Assembly: GCA_965112735.1 (NCBI GenBank)
Contig: OZ218965.1
Coordinates: forward strand, 1,116,001-1,180,000
DNA length: 64,000 nucleotides
Source of the DNA: Phaeosaccion multiseriatum
Lineage: Eukaryota > Ochrophyta, other classes
Direction of reading: 5' to 3'
Positions 24,096-48,565 of this stretch are shown piece after piece; the first letter of the stretch is position 1; each line of letters begins with the position of its first letter. The notes beneath the pieces are model-generated. The model worked only from the letters and a program-made list of their open reading frames with translations. It did not search any database and was not told the origin of the DNA. A program made the translations under genes and the position numbers.

Positions 24096-25282
24096 TCACG
24101 GCTCCACCTCTTCGCAAGCAGGCTCTCCCGCGCACATGTTGATGATTTCACACGTGAGTGTGGGGTTGTTGGTCAGGTATTGCTGGGCACCTGAGGGATT
24201 GGTAATACAGAGGGAGGGAGGGGGGGGGGGGTGGAGGGAGGGAGAAAGGGGAGGGCGGAGGCGAGGGAAGGACGGAAGGGGAGGGAGACGCAAGGACAAG
24301 GACAAGCACAGGGGGTCGGAGGGGGGGTGGCAGTGAGCGAGGAGGCGAGGACAGAGAGGGAGGAGAATGCGGCACTGTTCACCGCGCACGCACGTATCAC
24401 GCACACACGCACGTATCACGCACACACGCACACACACACCCACACACCCACACACACACCTGCTTCGAGGAAGCATGCGCGGCAGTCTTGGCCTAGGCCG
24501 AAGAAGTTGCAGAGAATGCCATCAAAGGAAGTGCCTTCTTCCGAGCAGGTGGGGTCGCAGTACAGCTCTGTGGGTGTGCGGCAGGGGGGAAGGGAGCGAG
24601 AGAGTTCGAGAGGGAGGGAGGAAGGAAGGAAGAAAAGAAGGGAGGAAGGAAACGAAGAGCGAAGGGAGGAAGGAAGGAAGGAAGGATGGAAGAAAGGAGG
24701 AAGGAAGGAAGAAAGGAAGGAAAGAAAGGAAGAAAGAAGGAAGAAAGGAAGGAAAGAAAGGAAGAAGGAAGGAAGGAAGGAAAGAAAGAAGGAAGGAAGG
24801 AGGGAAGGAAGGAAGGAAGGAAGGAAGGGAGGAAGGAAGGAAGGAAGAAAGGAAGGAAGGAAGGAAGGAAGGAAGAAAGGAAGGAAGGAAGGAAGGAAGG
24901 AAGGGAGGAAGGAAGGAAGGAAGGGAGGAAGGAAGGAAGGAAGGAAGGAAGGAAGGAAGGAAGGAAGGAAGGAAGGAAGGAAGGAAGGAAGGAAGGAAGG
25001 AAGGAAGGAAGGAAGGAAAGGGTGGGGCGATTAGTCGGGGCAGACATTCACAGAGTCGAGAGTCAATCAAGTGTCTGAGACGCTAGAGGGTGGGCGGGCT
25101 GAGAGATGGACGTGATGCCTCCTCCGTCCGAAGCTTTGAAACAAACCTTCCTTGACCACACCCTCCCTCCTGCTTGCTACCCACAGGCAGCTCTTCTGTC
25201 CCGGTCGGTCGGCCGGTCGATCCGTCTGTCTGTGTGTCTGTCTGTGTGTCTGTCTGTCTGTCTGCCTGTCTGTCTGTCTGCC

Positions 25283-25337
<55 letters not shown>

Positions 25338-25340
25338 GTA

Positions 25341-25397
<57 letters not shown>

Positions 25398-25398
25398 G

Positions 25399-25445
<47 letters not shown>

Positions 25446-28400
25446 GTGTCTGTCTGTCTGCCTGTCTGTCTGTTTGTCTATACATCTCTCTACTCTCTCT
25501 CGCGCGCTCTATCTGTGCGACACCACGTACCCTTTCGTACCCTTACGTACCTTTATGGTTGTCATCCAGATAGGCCATGTCCATGGGCGTGGCGACGGCG
25601 TAGCAGTCCGAAGCCGTGGTGCAACCCCCAGAGAAGGGTGTTTCGGGCCTGCCTCCCACAAGAAGAGAAAGAAGAGGAGGGGGAACAGAAGAGGGGGGAG
25701 GAGAGAGGAAACAGAGACATGAGGCAGAGTTTGAAGTCACAAGCGAGGGTAGAGAAGCACATACGCTAATCTCATACGCGCACATCCACGTCCACACTCA
25801 CCCATACGCAGGCACGCACTCACAGGCATACGCACGCACACACAGACGCACACACACACATACAGAGCCGCGCACACACGCACACACTCTCAGTACTACT
25901 GCCTGTGTGAAACTGAAATGATCGAACTACCAGAAACACCTCAATGCTGGCTGAACAAGGAAGGGTGTGTTGCTGTGTGAGAACTGAGTACTTACGCTGG
26001 CGAAGGGGCAGAGGTGTCAAATCCCTCAACGACCTCGCAGTCACCGCCGTCAAACAGGCAAACTTCCGTGTTATATTCTCCTCCGTCGCAGAAACCGTCA
26101 CCAATCCACGATCTGAGGGGGTGAGGAGCAACCAACGGCGAGAAAAGGTTCAGCAGGCGGAGAGACCATCACAAAAACACACAAACTAAAACAAAGTGAT
26201 TTTCATTCGAGCAGCCCTCTCTGTCCCTGAGGGATGGAAGAGGGATATATGCATGTGTGTGTTGTGTGTGTGTGTGTGTGTGTAAGGATAGCCGAATGAT
26301 TAGTGGTCGTACTTACGGGATGGATACCACGCAGCCTGGAGGCAGTGCGGGTGCTGCTGCGGGGCTCGACGTCTCAAATCCGATGCAGTCACCACCATCA
26401 TACTCTGTGAACATGCACAATCACGACGAGAGGCGAAGCGAAGGGGAGGAGTCATCTAAGCGAGGGGCAGAGAAGAGCAGAGTAGTGTCAAGCTGTTTGG
26501 CTCACAGCTGGCGAGATACTTGAGCTGAAAATGGAGCTACCGCCCCCACCCATCCACTCACTTACCGCATACTTCCGTGTTATAATCTCCTCCGTCGCAC
26601 GCGCCGTCGCCAATCCACGATCTGAGGGGGTGAGGAGCAACCAACGGCGAGAAAAGGTTCAGCAGGCGGAGAGACAATCACAAAAACACACAAACTAAAA
26701 CAAAGTGATTTTCATTCGAGCAGCCCTCTCTGTCCCTGAGGGATGGAAGAGGGATGTATGCATGTGTGTGTTGTGTGTGTGTGTGTAAGGATAGCTGAAT
26801 GATTAGTGGTCGTACTTACGGGATGGATACCACGCAGCCTGGAGGCAGTACGGGTGCTGCTGCGGGGCTCGACGTCTCAAATCCGATGCAGTCACCACCA
26901 TCATACTCTGTGAACATGCACAATCACGACGAGAGGCGAAGCGAAGGGGAGGAATCATCAAAGCGAGGGGCAGAGAAGAGCAGAGTAGTGTCAAGCTGGT
27001 TGGCTCACAGCTGGCGAGATACTTCAGCTGCAAAATGGAGCTACCACCCCCACCCACCCACTCCCTTACCGCATATTTCCGTGTTATAATCTCCTCCGTG
27101 GCATATGCCGTCGCCAATCCACGATCTGAGGGGGTGAGGTGCAACCAGCGGCGAGAACAGGTTCAGACGGAGCGACAACACAAAATTAATACAAATTGAG
27201 TTTCATTCGAGGAACGCCCATTCTTACTCTCTGAGGAATGGAAGAGGATATGTGTATGTGTGTGTTGTGTGTGTGCGTGTATGAATGGAAGAGGGACAGC
27301 TGAATGATTGGTGATCGTACTTACGGGGGGAATACCATACAGCCTGGCGGCAGTATTCCGACGCAGTCACCACCATCAAACTCTGTGAACACAATCACGA
27401 AGAGAGGCGAAGCAAAGGGGAAGGGCCATAAGAGGGGCAGATTAGAGAAGATGGCTCACAGCTGGCGAGAAACTTGACTGCCAAACAGAGCGACTACCCA
27501 CCCACCCACCCACCCACCACTCACCGCATACTTCCGAGGCATATTCTCTTCCGTCGCACACGCCGTCGCCAATCCACGATCTGAGGGGGTGGGGTGCAAC
27601 CAGCGGCGAGAACAGGTTCAGACGGAGCGACAACACAAAATTAATACAATTGATTTTCATTCGAGCAACGCCCAATCTTCCTCTCGGAGGAATGGAAGAG
27701 GAGATGTGCATGTGTGTGTTGTGTGTGTGTGTGCGTGTATGAATGGAAGAGGGACAGCTGAATGATTGGTGATCGTACTTACGGTTCGTCTACCGTACAG
27801 CCTGGCGGCAGTATTCCGACGCAGTCACCACCATCAAACTCTGTGAACACAATCACGAAGAGAGGCGAAGCAAAGGGGGAGGGCCATTAGAGGGGCAGAG
27901 TAGAGAAGTTGGCTCACAGCTGGCGAGATGCTTGACCTGCCAAACAGATGACCTGCCAAACAGAGCTCTACCCACCCACCCACTCACCGCATACTTCCGA
28001 GGCATACTCTCCTCCGTGGCAGAAGTCGTCCGCAATCCGCGATCTGAGGGGGTGAGGTGCAACCAGCCAGCGGCAGCGGCGAGAACAGGTTCAGGCGGAG
28101 AGTCAGTATCTCATTCGAGGAGCGCCCACTCTTCCTCTCTGCGGAATGGAAGAGGAATATATGTATGTGTGTGTTGTGTGTGTGCGTGGACTGTATGAAT
28201 GGAGGAGGGACAGCTGAATGATTGGTGATCGTACTTACGGTTCGTCTACCGTACAGCCTGGCGGCAGTATTCCGACGCAGTCACCACCATCAAACTCTGT
28301 GAAGCAACACAATCACGAAGAGAGGCGAAGCAAAGGGGAAGGGCCATTAGAGGGGCAGAGTAGAGAAGATGGCTCACAGCTGGCGAGATGCTTGACAAAC

Positions 28401-31400
28401 AGAGCTACTACCCACCCACCCACCCACCCAGCCAGCCACCCACTCACCGCATACTTCCGAGGCATACTCTCCTCCGTTGCAGAAGTCGTTCCCAATCCAC
28501 CCTCTGAGGGGGTGAGGTGCAACGAACGGCGAGAACAGGTCCAGGCTGAGAGTCAGTAACACATTTTACTTCGAAGTAATAAAAAAGATTGAGGAACGCC
28601 CACTCATCCTCTCTGAGGAATGAAAGAGGGATATATGTATGTGTGTGTGTTTGTTGTGTGTTTGTGTACGAATTGAAGAGGGAATGAGTAGTAATCGTAC
28701 TTACGGGATGTCAACAACACAGCCTGGAGGCAGTACAGGTGCTGCTGCGGGACTGGGTGTCACTCCGATGCAGTCACCACCATCAAACTCTGTGAACACG
28801 CACAATCATGACAAGAATTGGAGCAAATGGGGAGCGAAGAGCCATAAGAGGGCAGACTAGAGCACAGTCGTGTCAAGCTGGCTGACTCACAGCTGGCGAG
28901 CTCTATCTGACACGGCTGCAAAGTAGAGCTACCACCCACCCACCCATCCACCCACCCACTCACCGCATACTTCCGTGTTGTATTCTCCTCCGTCGCAGAT
29001 ACCGTCACCAATCCAAGATCTGAGGGGGTGAGGTGCAACGAACGGCAATAAAAATATAAATTGATGTCATTCGAGGAACGCCCACTCTTCCTCTCTGAGG
29101 AATGGAAGAGGGATATATGTATGTGTGTGTTGTGTGTTTGTGTACGAATTGAAGAGGGAATGAGTAGTGATCGTACTTACGGGAAGTTAACAGCACAGCC
29201 TGGAGGCAGCTCCAGTACGGGTGGACTGGATGTCGTCACTCCGATGCAGTCACCACCATCAAACTCTGTGAACACGCACAATCACGACAAGAGTTGGAGC
29301 GAAGGGGAGGAACCATTAGAGGGCAGAGTAGTGCAGAATACTGTCATGCTGGCTGTTGGCTCACAGCTGGCGAGCTCTATCTGACCTACTTATTCCTATT
29401 AAGTCAATAAAAAAAAACTACCCACCCACCCACTCACCGCATACTTCCGTGTTGTATTCTCCTCCGTCGCACACGCTGTCGCCAATCCACGATCTGAGGG
29501 GGTGAGGTGCAACCAGCGGCCAGAACAGGTTCAGGCGGAGCGACAATAACAAAAAACCACAAATTATTATGCAACGATTGACGTCATTCGAGGAACTTTC
29601 TGAGGAATAAAAGAGGGGCGAAAAAATGATTAGTGAGCGTACTTACGGGAACTCTACCACACAGCCGGGAGGGAAGTTGGGGGAAATGCAATCTCCACCG
29701 TCGTAGTTACATTCCGTGGTATTGTACACGGGGCCATCGCATTCAAGGTCACCGAGATAAGATGGGGACGGCACATCACACCCTGGTGGGGGGCTGCACA
29801 ATCCACAAGGGGCGGGGCGGAGGGAGGAGGGGTGAGGAGAGGACAAGCGAGGAGGGGAAGCAAGCATGATGGGGATGGTTGGGGAAATGAGAAGGGCCCG
29901 GCCGGTAGTGATACAGTGAAAGAGACCCCTCAGCAAGCTGGGGATCGGTAAGGACGCATGATGCACGCACGCACACACGCACGCACACACATGCTCAGCT
30001 TGCTCTTCCTGCCCAAGCGCGGAAACCTCCCTCCCTCTCCCTGTCCTCCAACTGTTTCAAGAGTGTACTACTTCAAAGGGTTGCATGGAGTAGTTACTCA
30101 CAGCATTGACGTCGTTGTGTTTGCCGACGTCTGCTGCAGCCTACGGTGGTAGTAGGGCTTGCTGAAGGGCTTGCGGAAGGGCTTGCGCTTCTTGTTCTTC
30201 GCCTTCTTGTTCTTCTCGTGTGCAGCAGCAGAGGGGAGCTTGCGGCTTCCGGGGGCGACGGCTTTAACGCTGCCGGTGGTGGAAAGCAAGTCAAGGAATA
30301 AGGCAAAAGCGACCGAGGCGGGGAGGATCGAGACACAGAGTGGTGGGTGATGTGTCGTGAGGCTGAAGTACGTGGTGGGGAGAACGAAGGGTGATGGCGG
30401 CAGCACCAGCAGTAGGCAGCCCCCGTGGAAACGTTTAGCAGGCCAGGCCGGTCTGGCCGTGTCTCAGCACACACTTACCTTTGCAGGTGCTTCGCGCTTG
30501 GCTCGGCGACGAGGGCGTCGCCATACTTTAAGGGGGCGGAGAAGGTAAAGCAGGCCAGGTCCGCACCAGCATCAATCACGGTCATCTGCAAGTGGTGGCA
30601 GGAGGAAGGCAGAGGGTGGGGGGAGGGGAGGAGTGGCGTTGGAGTTGTGCTGGCTGGGGGCCTTACAATACGAAGGCGTGTGGCTTTGGTGACCGTAGCT
30701 CTCATCAATCTTATAGCCAACTACTACATCCCTTTCTTGAACTTGTTGTGGCAGTACTTGGAACTTGTTGTGGCTGGTGGTAGTGGTACAGTAGACGACG
30801 CACGGTGCCGTGGTCTTTGCATGTCATTGCCTCTCCTCCTCCTCCTCCTCCTCCTCCTCCTCCTCCTCCTCCTCCTCCTCCTCCTCCTCCTCCTCCTCCT
30901 CCTCCTCCTCCTCCTCCTCCTCCTCCTCCTCCTCCTCCTCCTCCTCCTCCTCCTCCTCCTCCTCCTCCTCCTCCTCCTCCTCCTCCTCCTCCTCCTCCTC
31001 CTCCTCCTCCTCCTCCTCCTCCTCCTCCTCCTCCTCCTCCTCCTCCTCCTCCTCCTCCTCCTCCTCCTCCTCCTCCTCCTCCTCCTCCTCCTCCTCCTCC
31101 TCCTCCTCCTCCTCCTCCTCCTGCCTCCTCCTCCTCCTCCTCCTCCTCTCACCTTTACCGCCCCTTTAGCGCCCAGGTCCTGCTTCAGCCCCGAGGCGGC
31201 ATCCTGCATCTCGCTGTAGGACGTGCACGCCTTGTACATCGATGAGGTATGGGCTGGGTCGGCTTTAATGCTGATGATGGTGGCACTGTTTCGATCGACA
31301 CTCTTGGCCTTCGCTTGATCTTCCTTGTGGATGTTCTGCGAGGGAGCGAGCGGAAAGGAGAGGCGAGCGAGGTCAGGATGTCAGGGTGAGCGAAGACTGG

Positions 31401-31879
31401 CAGGCTCAGGCTGCCGGCCGGGTCGGCCGGGGCGGGTGCAGCAGGCAGCAGGCAGCAGCAGCACCAGACACCAGAGGTGTGCCAACCGCGACGAACAGGC
31501 CAACCCTCAGGCACCAGTCAGGTCAAGAATGCAGCCAGCCACCAAGCAACAGCCGGCCAGGTCACCCTCCAGTAGCTGAGAAGGGGGATAGCTAATCGAA
31601 GGGGCGTCTCGTCGGCCGGCCGGCCGGGCCGTCACCAGCCCAGCAGGCGACGCAGCTCGCTCAGCCCACTCCTCAGCCATCAGGGCGGGTGGGTGGTACC
31701 CATCTTTCCCATCCCTGCGTGCTTCCTTTTCTACTCCCCCCTTTGTTCGTCCTCGCAAAACTCACGTATCTTCTTGTTGGGGTGACGATTTTCTCGTCGC
31801 CGCTGTCCCCCACCACCACCACCACTGCTGTGAGCGGCAGTAGCAGTAGCAGCAGGAGCGTCTTGCCCGTGTTGACCAT
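24096..31879 (-). CDS. Secreted LNR (Lin12/Notch repeat) protein, gene B
   Basis: Twenty-three exons on the minus strand, 682 residues. 5' exons: 31766-31879 (signal peptide [16 protein letters not shown]), 31153-31335, 30479-30585, 30102-30269 (Lys/Arg-rich). The first LNR is one exon (29647-29793). Seven LNRs follow, each split in two: 29438-29493+29181-29265, 28964-29019+28705-28789, 28448-28503+28239-28296, 27988-28043+27783-27840, 27525-27580+27325-27382, 27070-27125+26820-26907, 26566-26621+26317-26404. The ninth is unsplit (25996-26112). C-terminal exons: 25551-25648, 24460-24567, 24096-24190. Each LNR reads like [26 protein letters not shown]. LNRs bind calcium in Notch and related surface proteins. 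The C-terminal exons encode a Cys-rich tail. No transmembrane helix is seen after the signal peptide, so secretion is inferred. Tandem paralogue of gene A. Confidence 0.86.
24600..25020. repeat. (GGAA)n array, intron of LNR gene B
   Basis: About 420 bases of imperfect GGAA/GAAA in the intron between the last two-but-one Cys-rich exons (24460-24567 and 25551-25648). Confidence 0.93.
25205..25490. repeat. (TCTG)n array, same intron of LNR gene B
   Basis: About 285 bases of TCTG repeat. The equivalent array in gene A (34,205-34,950) is about 745 bases. Confidence 0.95.
30832..31151. repeat. (CTC)n array, intron 2 of LNR gene B
   Basis: About 320 bases of nearly perfect CTC triplets. It ends within a few bases of the donor at 31,151-31,152, so on the sense strand the intron begins with a donor followed by a (GGA)n array. 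The equivalent in gene A is about 100 bases and interrupted. Confidence 0.95.
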
Positions 31880-33102
31880 CCTTGGCTTTGGTAGTTGTTC
31901 TCTTGTTTGTCTGTTCGTCCCTTTGGTTTTCTGCTGCGGAGTGGGAGGGAGGAGGGTAAAAAGCCAGTGCGCCATTCTTCAACCATTTTTCAAATTTGGC
32001 GGGGAAAATCTCTTATTTTTGTTGTTCAACTTTTGTTTTGGTGTTCATACTCCCTGCTCCCTTCCGCCCCAGACACGCAGCTAAGATGAGGTGGAGTAGA
32101 GGATGGGGTGGGAGCGAGGGACCTCGTGATATGGCGCTGCCTCAGCCAGAGCAGGAGAGGTGGTGCTGGGCCCCGGGGTGGAGGAAGCAAAGGGAGGGCC
32201 AAGCGAGAGAGGTAGGGAGAGGCAGAACAGGCAGTGAGGGGACAAAGAAGAAATGTAGTATACATACATATGGGGGGGGGGGGTTCGGCTTCAACAACAC
32301 TCGAATTAGACATTTGAGCGGGCTCCGGGCCAGGCAGCCCAGCCAGGAAGGGTGCAAATCCCCCCCCTCTGCCTAAGTCTATAGGTGGTTGTGCCGCCGC
32401 CCTAGTAGGCCGCGGCCTCCCTCCCTCCCTCCCTCCCTCCACCCCTGCCCCCTTGAAGAGTTAGTCGTCACTCCCGTGCTGTACGTAGATGTAGTGAAGG
32501 AGAGGTCGACAGATAGGTTTGGTGTGGGTAGCTGCTATGCGGCAGTCAGCAGTCGTACAAGACTGGCAAGGACTACGGCAATGCAAAGCGGCAGCGGTCA
32601 ATTGACAGCGTGCAGCAATGGGATAGTTCGGGGCTTGGAAGACGCCAATGGCTGTGGCGAATGACAAGCAGATGAGCTTGCGGTAAAGGTGGATGTTGAA
32701 TGTCCTATTCTGGTCTGTTAATCTGATTGTGAGCGCTGTTGTGCTCCTAGTCCCCGACGAGGGGGGAAGATAGTTGTGGCATGATCGACTGCAAGTTGCA
32801 GCCAGGCCATGTCATCACAGTGTGGTCGCAGAAGACGCGCCCACAGAACATGAGTCTAATGTACGAGACTCTCACCCATACGTATACCTACAGTATGAAG
32901 GGTTCTTTTGCCACTCCTTCTAATTCACAGTTAGCTTGGTTCTTCCAAACCTCCCTCCGCCCCTCCCTCCCTCCCTCCCTCCCTCCCTTCCTCCTAGAGT
33001 CAATTCCGACGACTCAAGACCGCCACGAAAACAGGCAGTGAGCAAGAAGATCTCAAAGGTTGTCGTCGTCAATTGCCAATGGTTTCTTTAGTTGTTTGTC
33101 AC
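31880..33102. other. Intergenic region between LNR genes A and B
   Basis: The half next to gene B must contain its promoter. It has a G run (32,272-32,283). The half next to gene A's 3' end holds a (CCCT)n tract (32,945-32,990) and a second relic of the lectin gene's last exon at about 32,996-33,062 (AGTCAATTCCGACGACTCAA). No gene recognised. Confidence 0.7.
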
Positions 33103-41610
<8,508 letters not shown>

Positions 41611-42314
41611 CCTTGGCTTTGTTGCTTGGTGTTTTGTTTTTCTGTTGGTGCGTTTGGTTTGCTGTGTTGTGGAGTGGTGGGAGTGGGAATGGTGATGAGA
41701 TGGTGAGAGGGCTAGTAGTAGAAGCATGTTCGCGTGACAAGCAACACACCGAGTACCCCGATGATAGCTCCCCCCCCAAATTCCTGAAAATTCGCTGCGG
41801 AAGCACGGTTTAACCCATTCTTCATCAATTCTAAATCAATTCTGGGGGTTATATTTTGGCACCTGTGGCATCATAATAAAAAAAAAAACGTTCACGATTT
41901 TCGTTCGGTTTGGTCACGGGGTTAAAATTATTCTCTCTTCCTGGCACCTGCTGGCATGAAGCAACACAGATGGTGTCTTTTTTGGGCTGGTGTAGAAAAA
42001 AAAACCCGTCACGATTCTCGTTCGATTTCGTCACGCAATCAAAGAGGGGGTTTGGGTGTCTCTTGTCTCTAAAACGGTGGTGTCTCGGAGGTGTGTGAGC
42101 TCTCTTGAGTAGTGGGTGCGCTAGACTGGATTACGCCTCTCACACTCTGCCGTGTCGCTGTGTCAAGTTGCTGACCTCCTGGCCTGTCCTCTGAATGTCT
42201 GTCGTGCGAGTGGTACCGGGAAGGTCTGAAAGGGGCATCAGAGCTATAGCTAGGCTGCTGCTTGGCCCGGCCCTGGAAGGGTTTGAAGGTTCTGCTTACG
42301 ACACGATACTGGCC

Positions 42315-42448
42315 GATTTCCAGCTAAGGGTGGGTTTCAAACCAACCAACACATGTCGAGGTCGACTTGAGGTCGGCTTTCATTGGGAATCGACCTCGAT
42401 ACACAAAAGTCGAGGCGAACATCGACCTCGACATCAGATTCCAGCTAA
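42315..42448. mobile_element. MITE-like element with 13-bp terminal inverted repeats
   Basis: ATGTCGAGGTCGA (42353-42365) is the exact reverse complement of TCGACCTCGACAT (42422-42434). The pair is flanked by near-direct repeats GATTTCCAGCTAA (42315-42327) and GATTCCAGCTAA (42437-42448). The interior holds further AATCGACCTCGA and GTCGAGG pieces. No ORF of its own. It could equally be a stem-loop without mobility. Confidence 0.4.
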
Positions 42449-42715
42449 TGGCCGAGGGAAGGCGAGTGCGCACTGCTCTTACCACCTGCTGCCATCTGGC
42501 CCTACAGCCCAACCAGGTGAAGGAGGAGGAGGAGGGAGGGAGGGAGGGAGGGAGGTTGATGGACTCTGGCACACGAGCGAACCAAAAGTACATTACGGTA
42601 GCAGCAACCGTGGCAGGGAAGAAGAGTACCATTAGTGTGGGTGGATTGTGCCCATCTCTCCCATCTTTACGTGTTTCCTTTTTTCCCCTCTTTGTTCTTC
42701 CTCGCGACTTCTAAC

Positions 42716-43458
42716 ACACTCACCCACTCACTCACTGCCTAGTCCCGAACTCACTCGCGCTCGCCATCCCTGCATCACTCACACACTCCCTCAGCCACTC
42801 CCTCACTCACTCACTCATTCATTCACTCAATCAATCAATCACTTACACACGTTCCCGCTCACGCGCTTACCCACTGACTCACTCCATCACGCACTCACTC
42901 ACTCACTCACTCGCTCACTCACTCACTCACCCTCTCACCCACTCACCCACCCCCCCGCTCACCCACTCACTCACTTAGTCCCTCACTCACCCACTCATCC
43001 ACTCACACACTCACTCACTCACTTACTCACTCACTCATTTGCTCCCTCACTCACTCACGCACTCTGTCACTGCCTTACTACTCACTCACTCACTCACTCA
43101 CACACACACACTCACTCACTCGCTCGCTCACTCACTCACTCACTCACTCACTCACTCACTCACTCACTCACTTACTTACTCACTCACTCACTCACTCACT
43201 CACTTAATCACTCAGTCTCTCACCCACTCACCCACTCACCCACTCCCCCACCCATTCACTCTCTCACGAAGTCCCTCACTCACTTACGCACTCCATCACT
43301 GCCTTACTCACACACACACTCACTCACTCACTCACTCACTCACACACTCACACACTCACTCACTCACTCACTCACTCACGTTCTCACTCACTCACTCACT
43401 CACTCACTCACTCTCACTCACTCACTCACTCACTCACTCACTCACACACTCACTCACT
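42716..43458. repeat. (CTCA)n microsatellite array
   Basis: About 740 bases of imperfect CTCA repeat, the same motif family as the introns of the secreted genes near the start of the window. Confidence 0.95.
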
Positions 43459-44297
43459 TTACATCCCGCCCATGTGGATGCCGTGGGGGCCGCTGGTGGG
43501 GAGGGTAGACGTGCTCTGCGGCCTGCTCAGTTTGGCGACCCTGCTGCTGGCCTGGCCCTTGGCAAACCACACTCAACAAGAGGCACGGGGTCAGCGTCGG
43601 GGACAAGGTCTGGGTGAGGGGGAGGGAGAATGCTTAGAAGGGTGGGGGGGACGGCGTGGGGGGCGGTCAGCAGGTGGTGGTGGTGGTGGTGGTGGTGGTA
43701 TGGGCGCCGTAACGTCAAATGTGTGCTTTCCAATACAATTTACTGCAAAGCGCCCCTCACGTAGGGAGGGTCTTGTAACGCACCACCCTCCTCTCTCTCT
43801 CTCTCTACAGACGGCTTGTAAAGTTCGATGTGGCGGCGGAGGAGGCAGATGCTTTATATCCTCCACAAATTAAGAAAATATATGGAGAGAGGTATTTTTA
43901 CTCCCATGGTATTGAAGGACAACTCTGACGAGACAAGTTGGAGCTTTCCATCCCCGCTACATATATCGCAAACTGAAACTCGACTGGCGCGCCAAAACAC
44001 GCCGTAGCGTAAACACGCATACCCGCGTAGCATAAACTGAAACCAATCTCCCTGTTGCCACCCTGACATCAGGCCGCAGACAGCAGCACTGCCCCTTACA
44101 GTCCCATCTTGATTTCGATATCATGGACTTTCGGGACGAGCCACCTCCTCTTGTCCGCCTGAAACCGTCACCGGCCTGGGGGGGGTGTTCCTTCCCTCCT
44201 CTGAAGCCTGTGACAGTCGCAGCTCTTCCTGTCAACGATATCGTCTCCTATGGCAGGGGATGGCAGGGGATGGCAGTTTATGGCCGTCTGTGGCTGC

Positions 44298-47899
<3,602 letters not shown>

Positions 47900-48565
47900 C
47901 TCCTCCTAGTGAAAAGCACGGAGAAAGGTGGTCGGGGGCGGGGTAGCTCAGAGGGGAAGAGAGGAGCAGGGGGAGAGATTGATTGATAGAGGTCATGAAG
48001 TCAGCAACCAATGCAGGGCCAGATCGGGCCTGTCTTGGCAGAACAGGGGAAGACTAGAGTAAGAATTCCCGTGCCGTACATTGCCGGTACGCCGAGAGGC
48101 TGCCGCCGCTGCTGCTGTTGATGCAACCCCCACACCACGTACACCCCACATGCTCAGGTGTTGATAGGCATTTCTCTCGCTCCACACAGCATCCCTGCCC
48201 CCATCTCCCATACCTGCGTTACCTACTCGAGATGATTCCTCTTCCCTCTGCTCCTTGACGTTGCAGCTTCCCGTGTTGCTGTGCTTATGGCCGCTTGTTT
48301 ACGTATAATTTTTGTGGATCGATCGATGAGCCAAAATGAGCATCCAACCACCGCGCGGAAACTGGAAACTGGAAATTGACTTCAACTCGTCGATCTCAGC
48401 TCGTTACATTGTTGAAAGGGATGTAAACAATCTACGCTGCGACTTGATACGGGACCTGCATCTGATCTGCTCTTGCGTTTTCTCGTGACCTCGTACCACC
48501 ATCTCGAGCAAGTCTCCTCTTCCACACAAAAGCCTGTTGCTGCTTGACTTTTTTTTTTGTCCCTT
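47900..48565. promoter_or_regulatory. Divergent promoter region between GGPS and HIBADH
   Basis: About 670 bases between the two starts. Contains CTGGAAACTGGAAATTGAC near 48,360 and a T run (48,549-48,558) just before the HIBADH ATG. No TATA box is evident and no other gene is seen. Confidence 0.45.

Larger units (their letters stand above)
41611..44297. other. 2.7-kb spacer without a confirmed gene
   Basis: It begins with the upstream region of LNR gene A. Two related direct repeats lie at about 41,850-41,925 and 41,945-42,040 (GGCACCTG, then an A run, then CACGATT-TCGTTCG). A MITE-like inverted repeat is at 42,315-42,448. A fragment like intron 1 of the LNR genes lies at about 42,640-42,715. 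A (CTCA)n array spans 42,716-43,458. From 43,465 to 43,925 there are weak plus-strand coding hints: a hydrophobic stretch (VDVLCGLLSLATLLLAWPL) and, after a strong polypyrimidine acceptor at 43,790-43,810, a 39-codon end (RRLVKFDVAAEEADALYPPQ) with a stop. I could not join these into a gene. Confidence 0.5.

Noticed and set aside
24231-25086. Lys/Glu/Gly/Arg ORFs at 24,231-25,086 and 33,283-34,095
   Set aside because: They come from (GGAA)n intron arrays; composition is dictated by the repeat.
25106-25769. Cys-Leu-Ser-Val ORFs at 25,106-25,769 and 34,115-35,118
   Set aside because: They are translations of (TCTG)n in all three frames inside an LNR gene intron.
42195-42635. 146-codon plus ORF as a gene
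   Set aside because: It runs through the inverted-repeat element and has no recognisable domain or splice partner.
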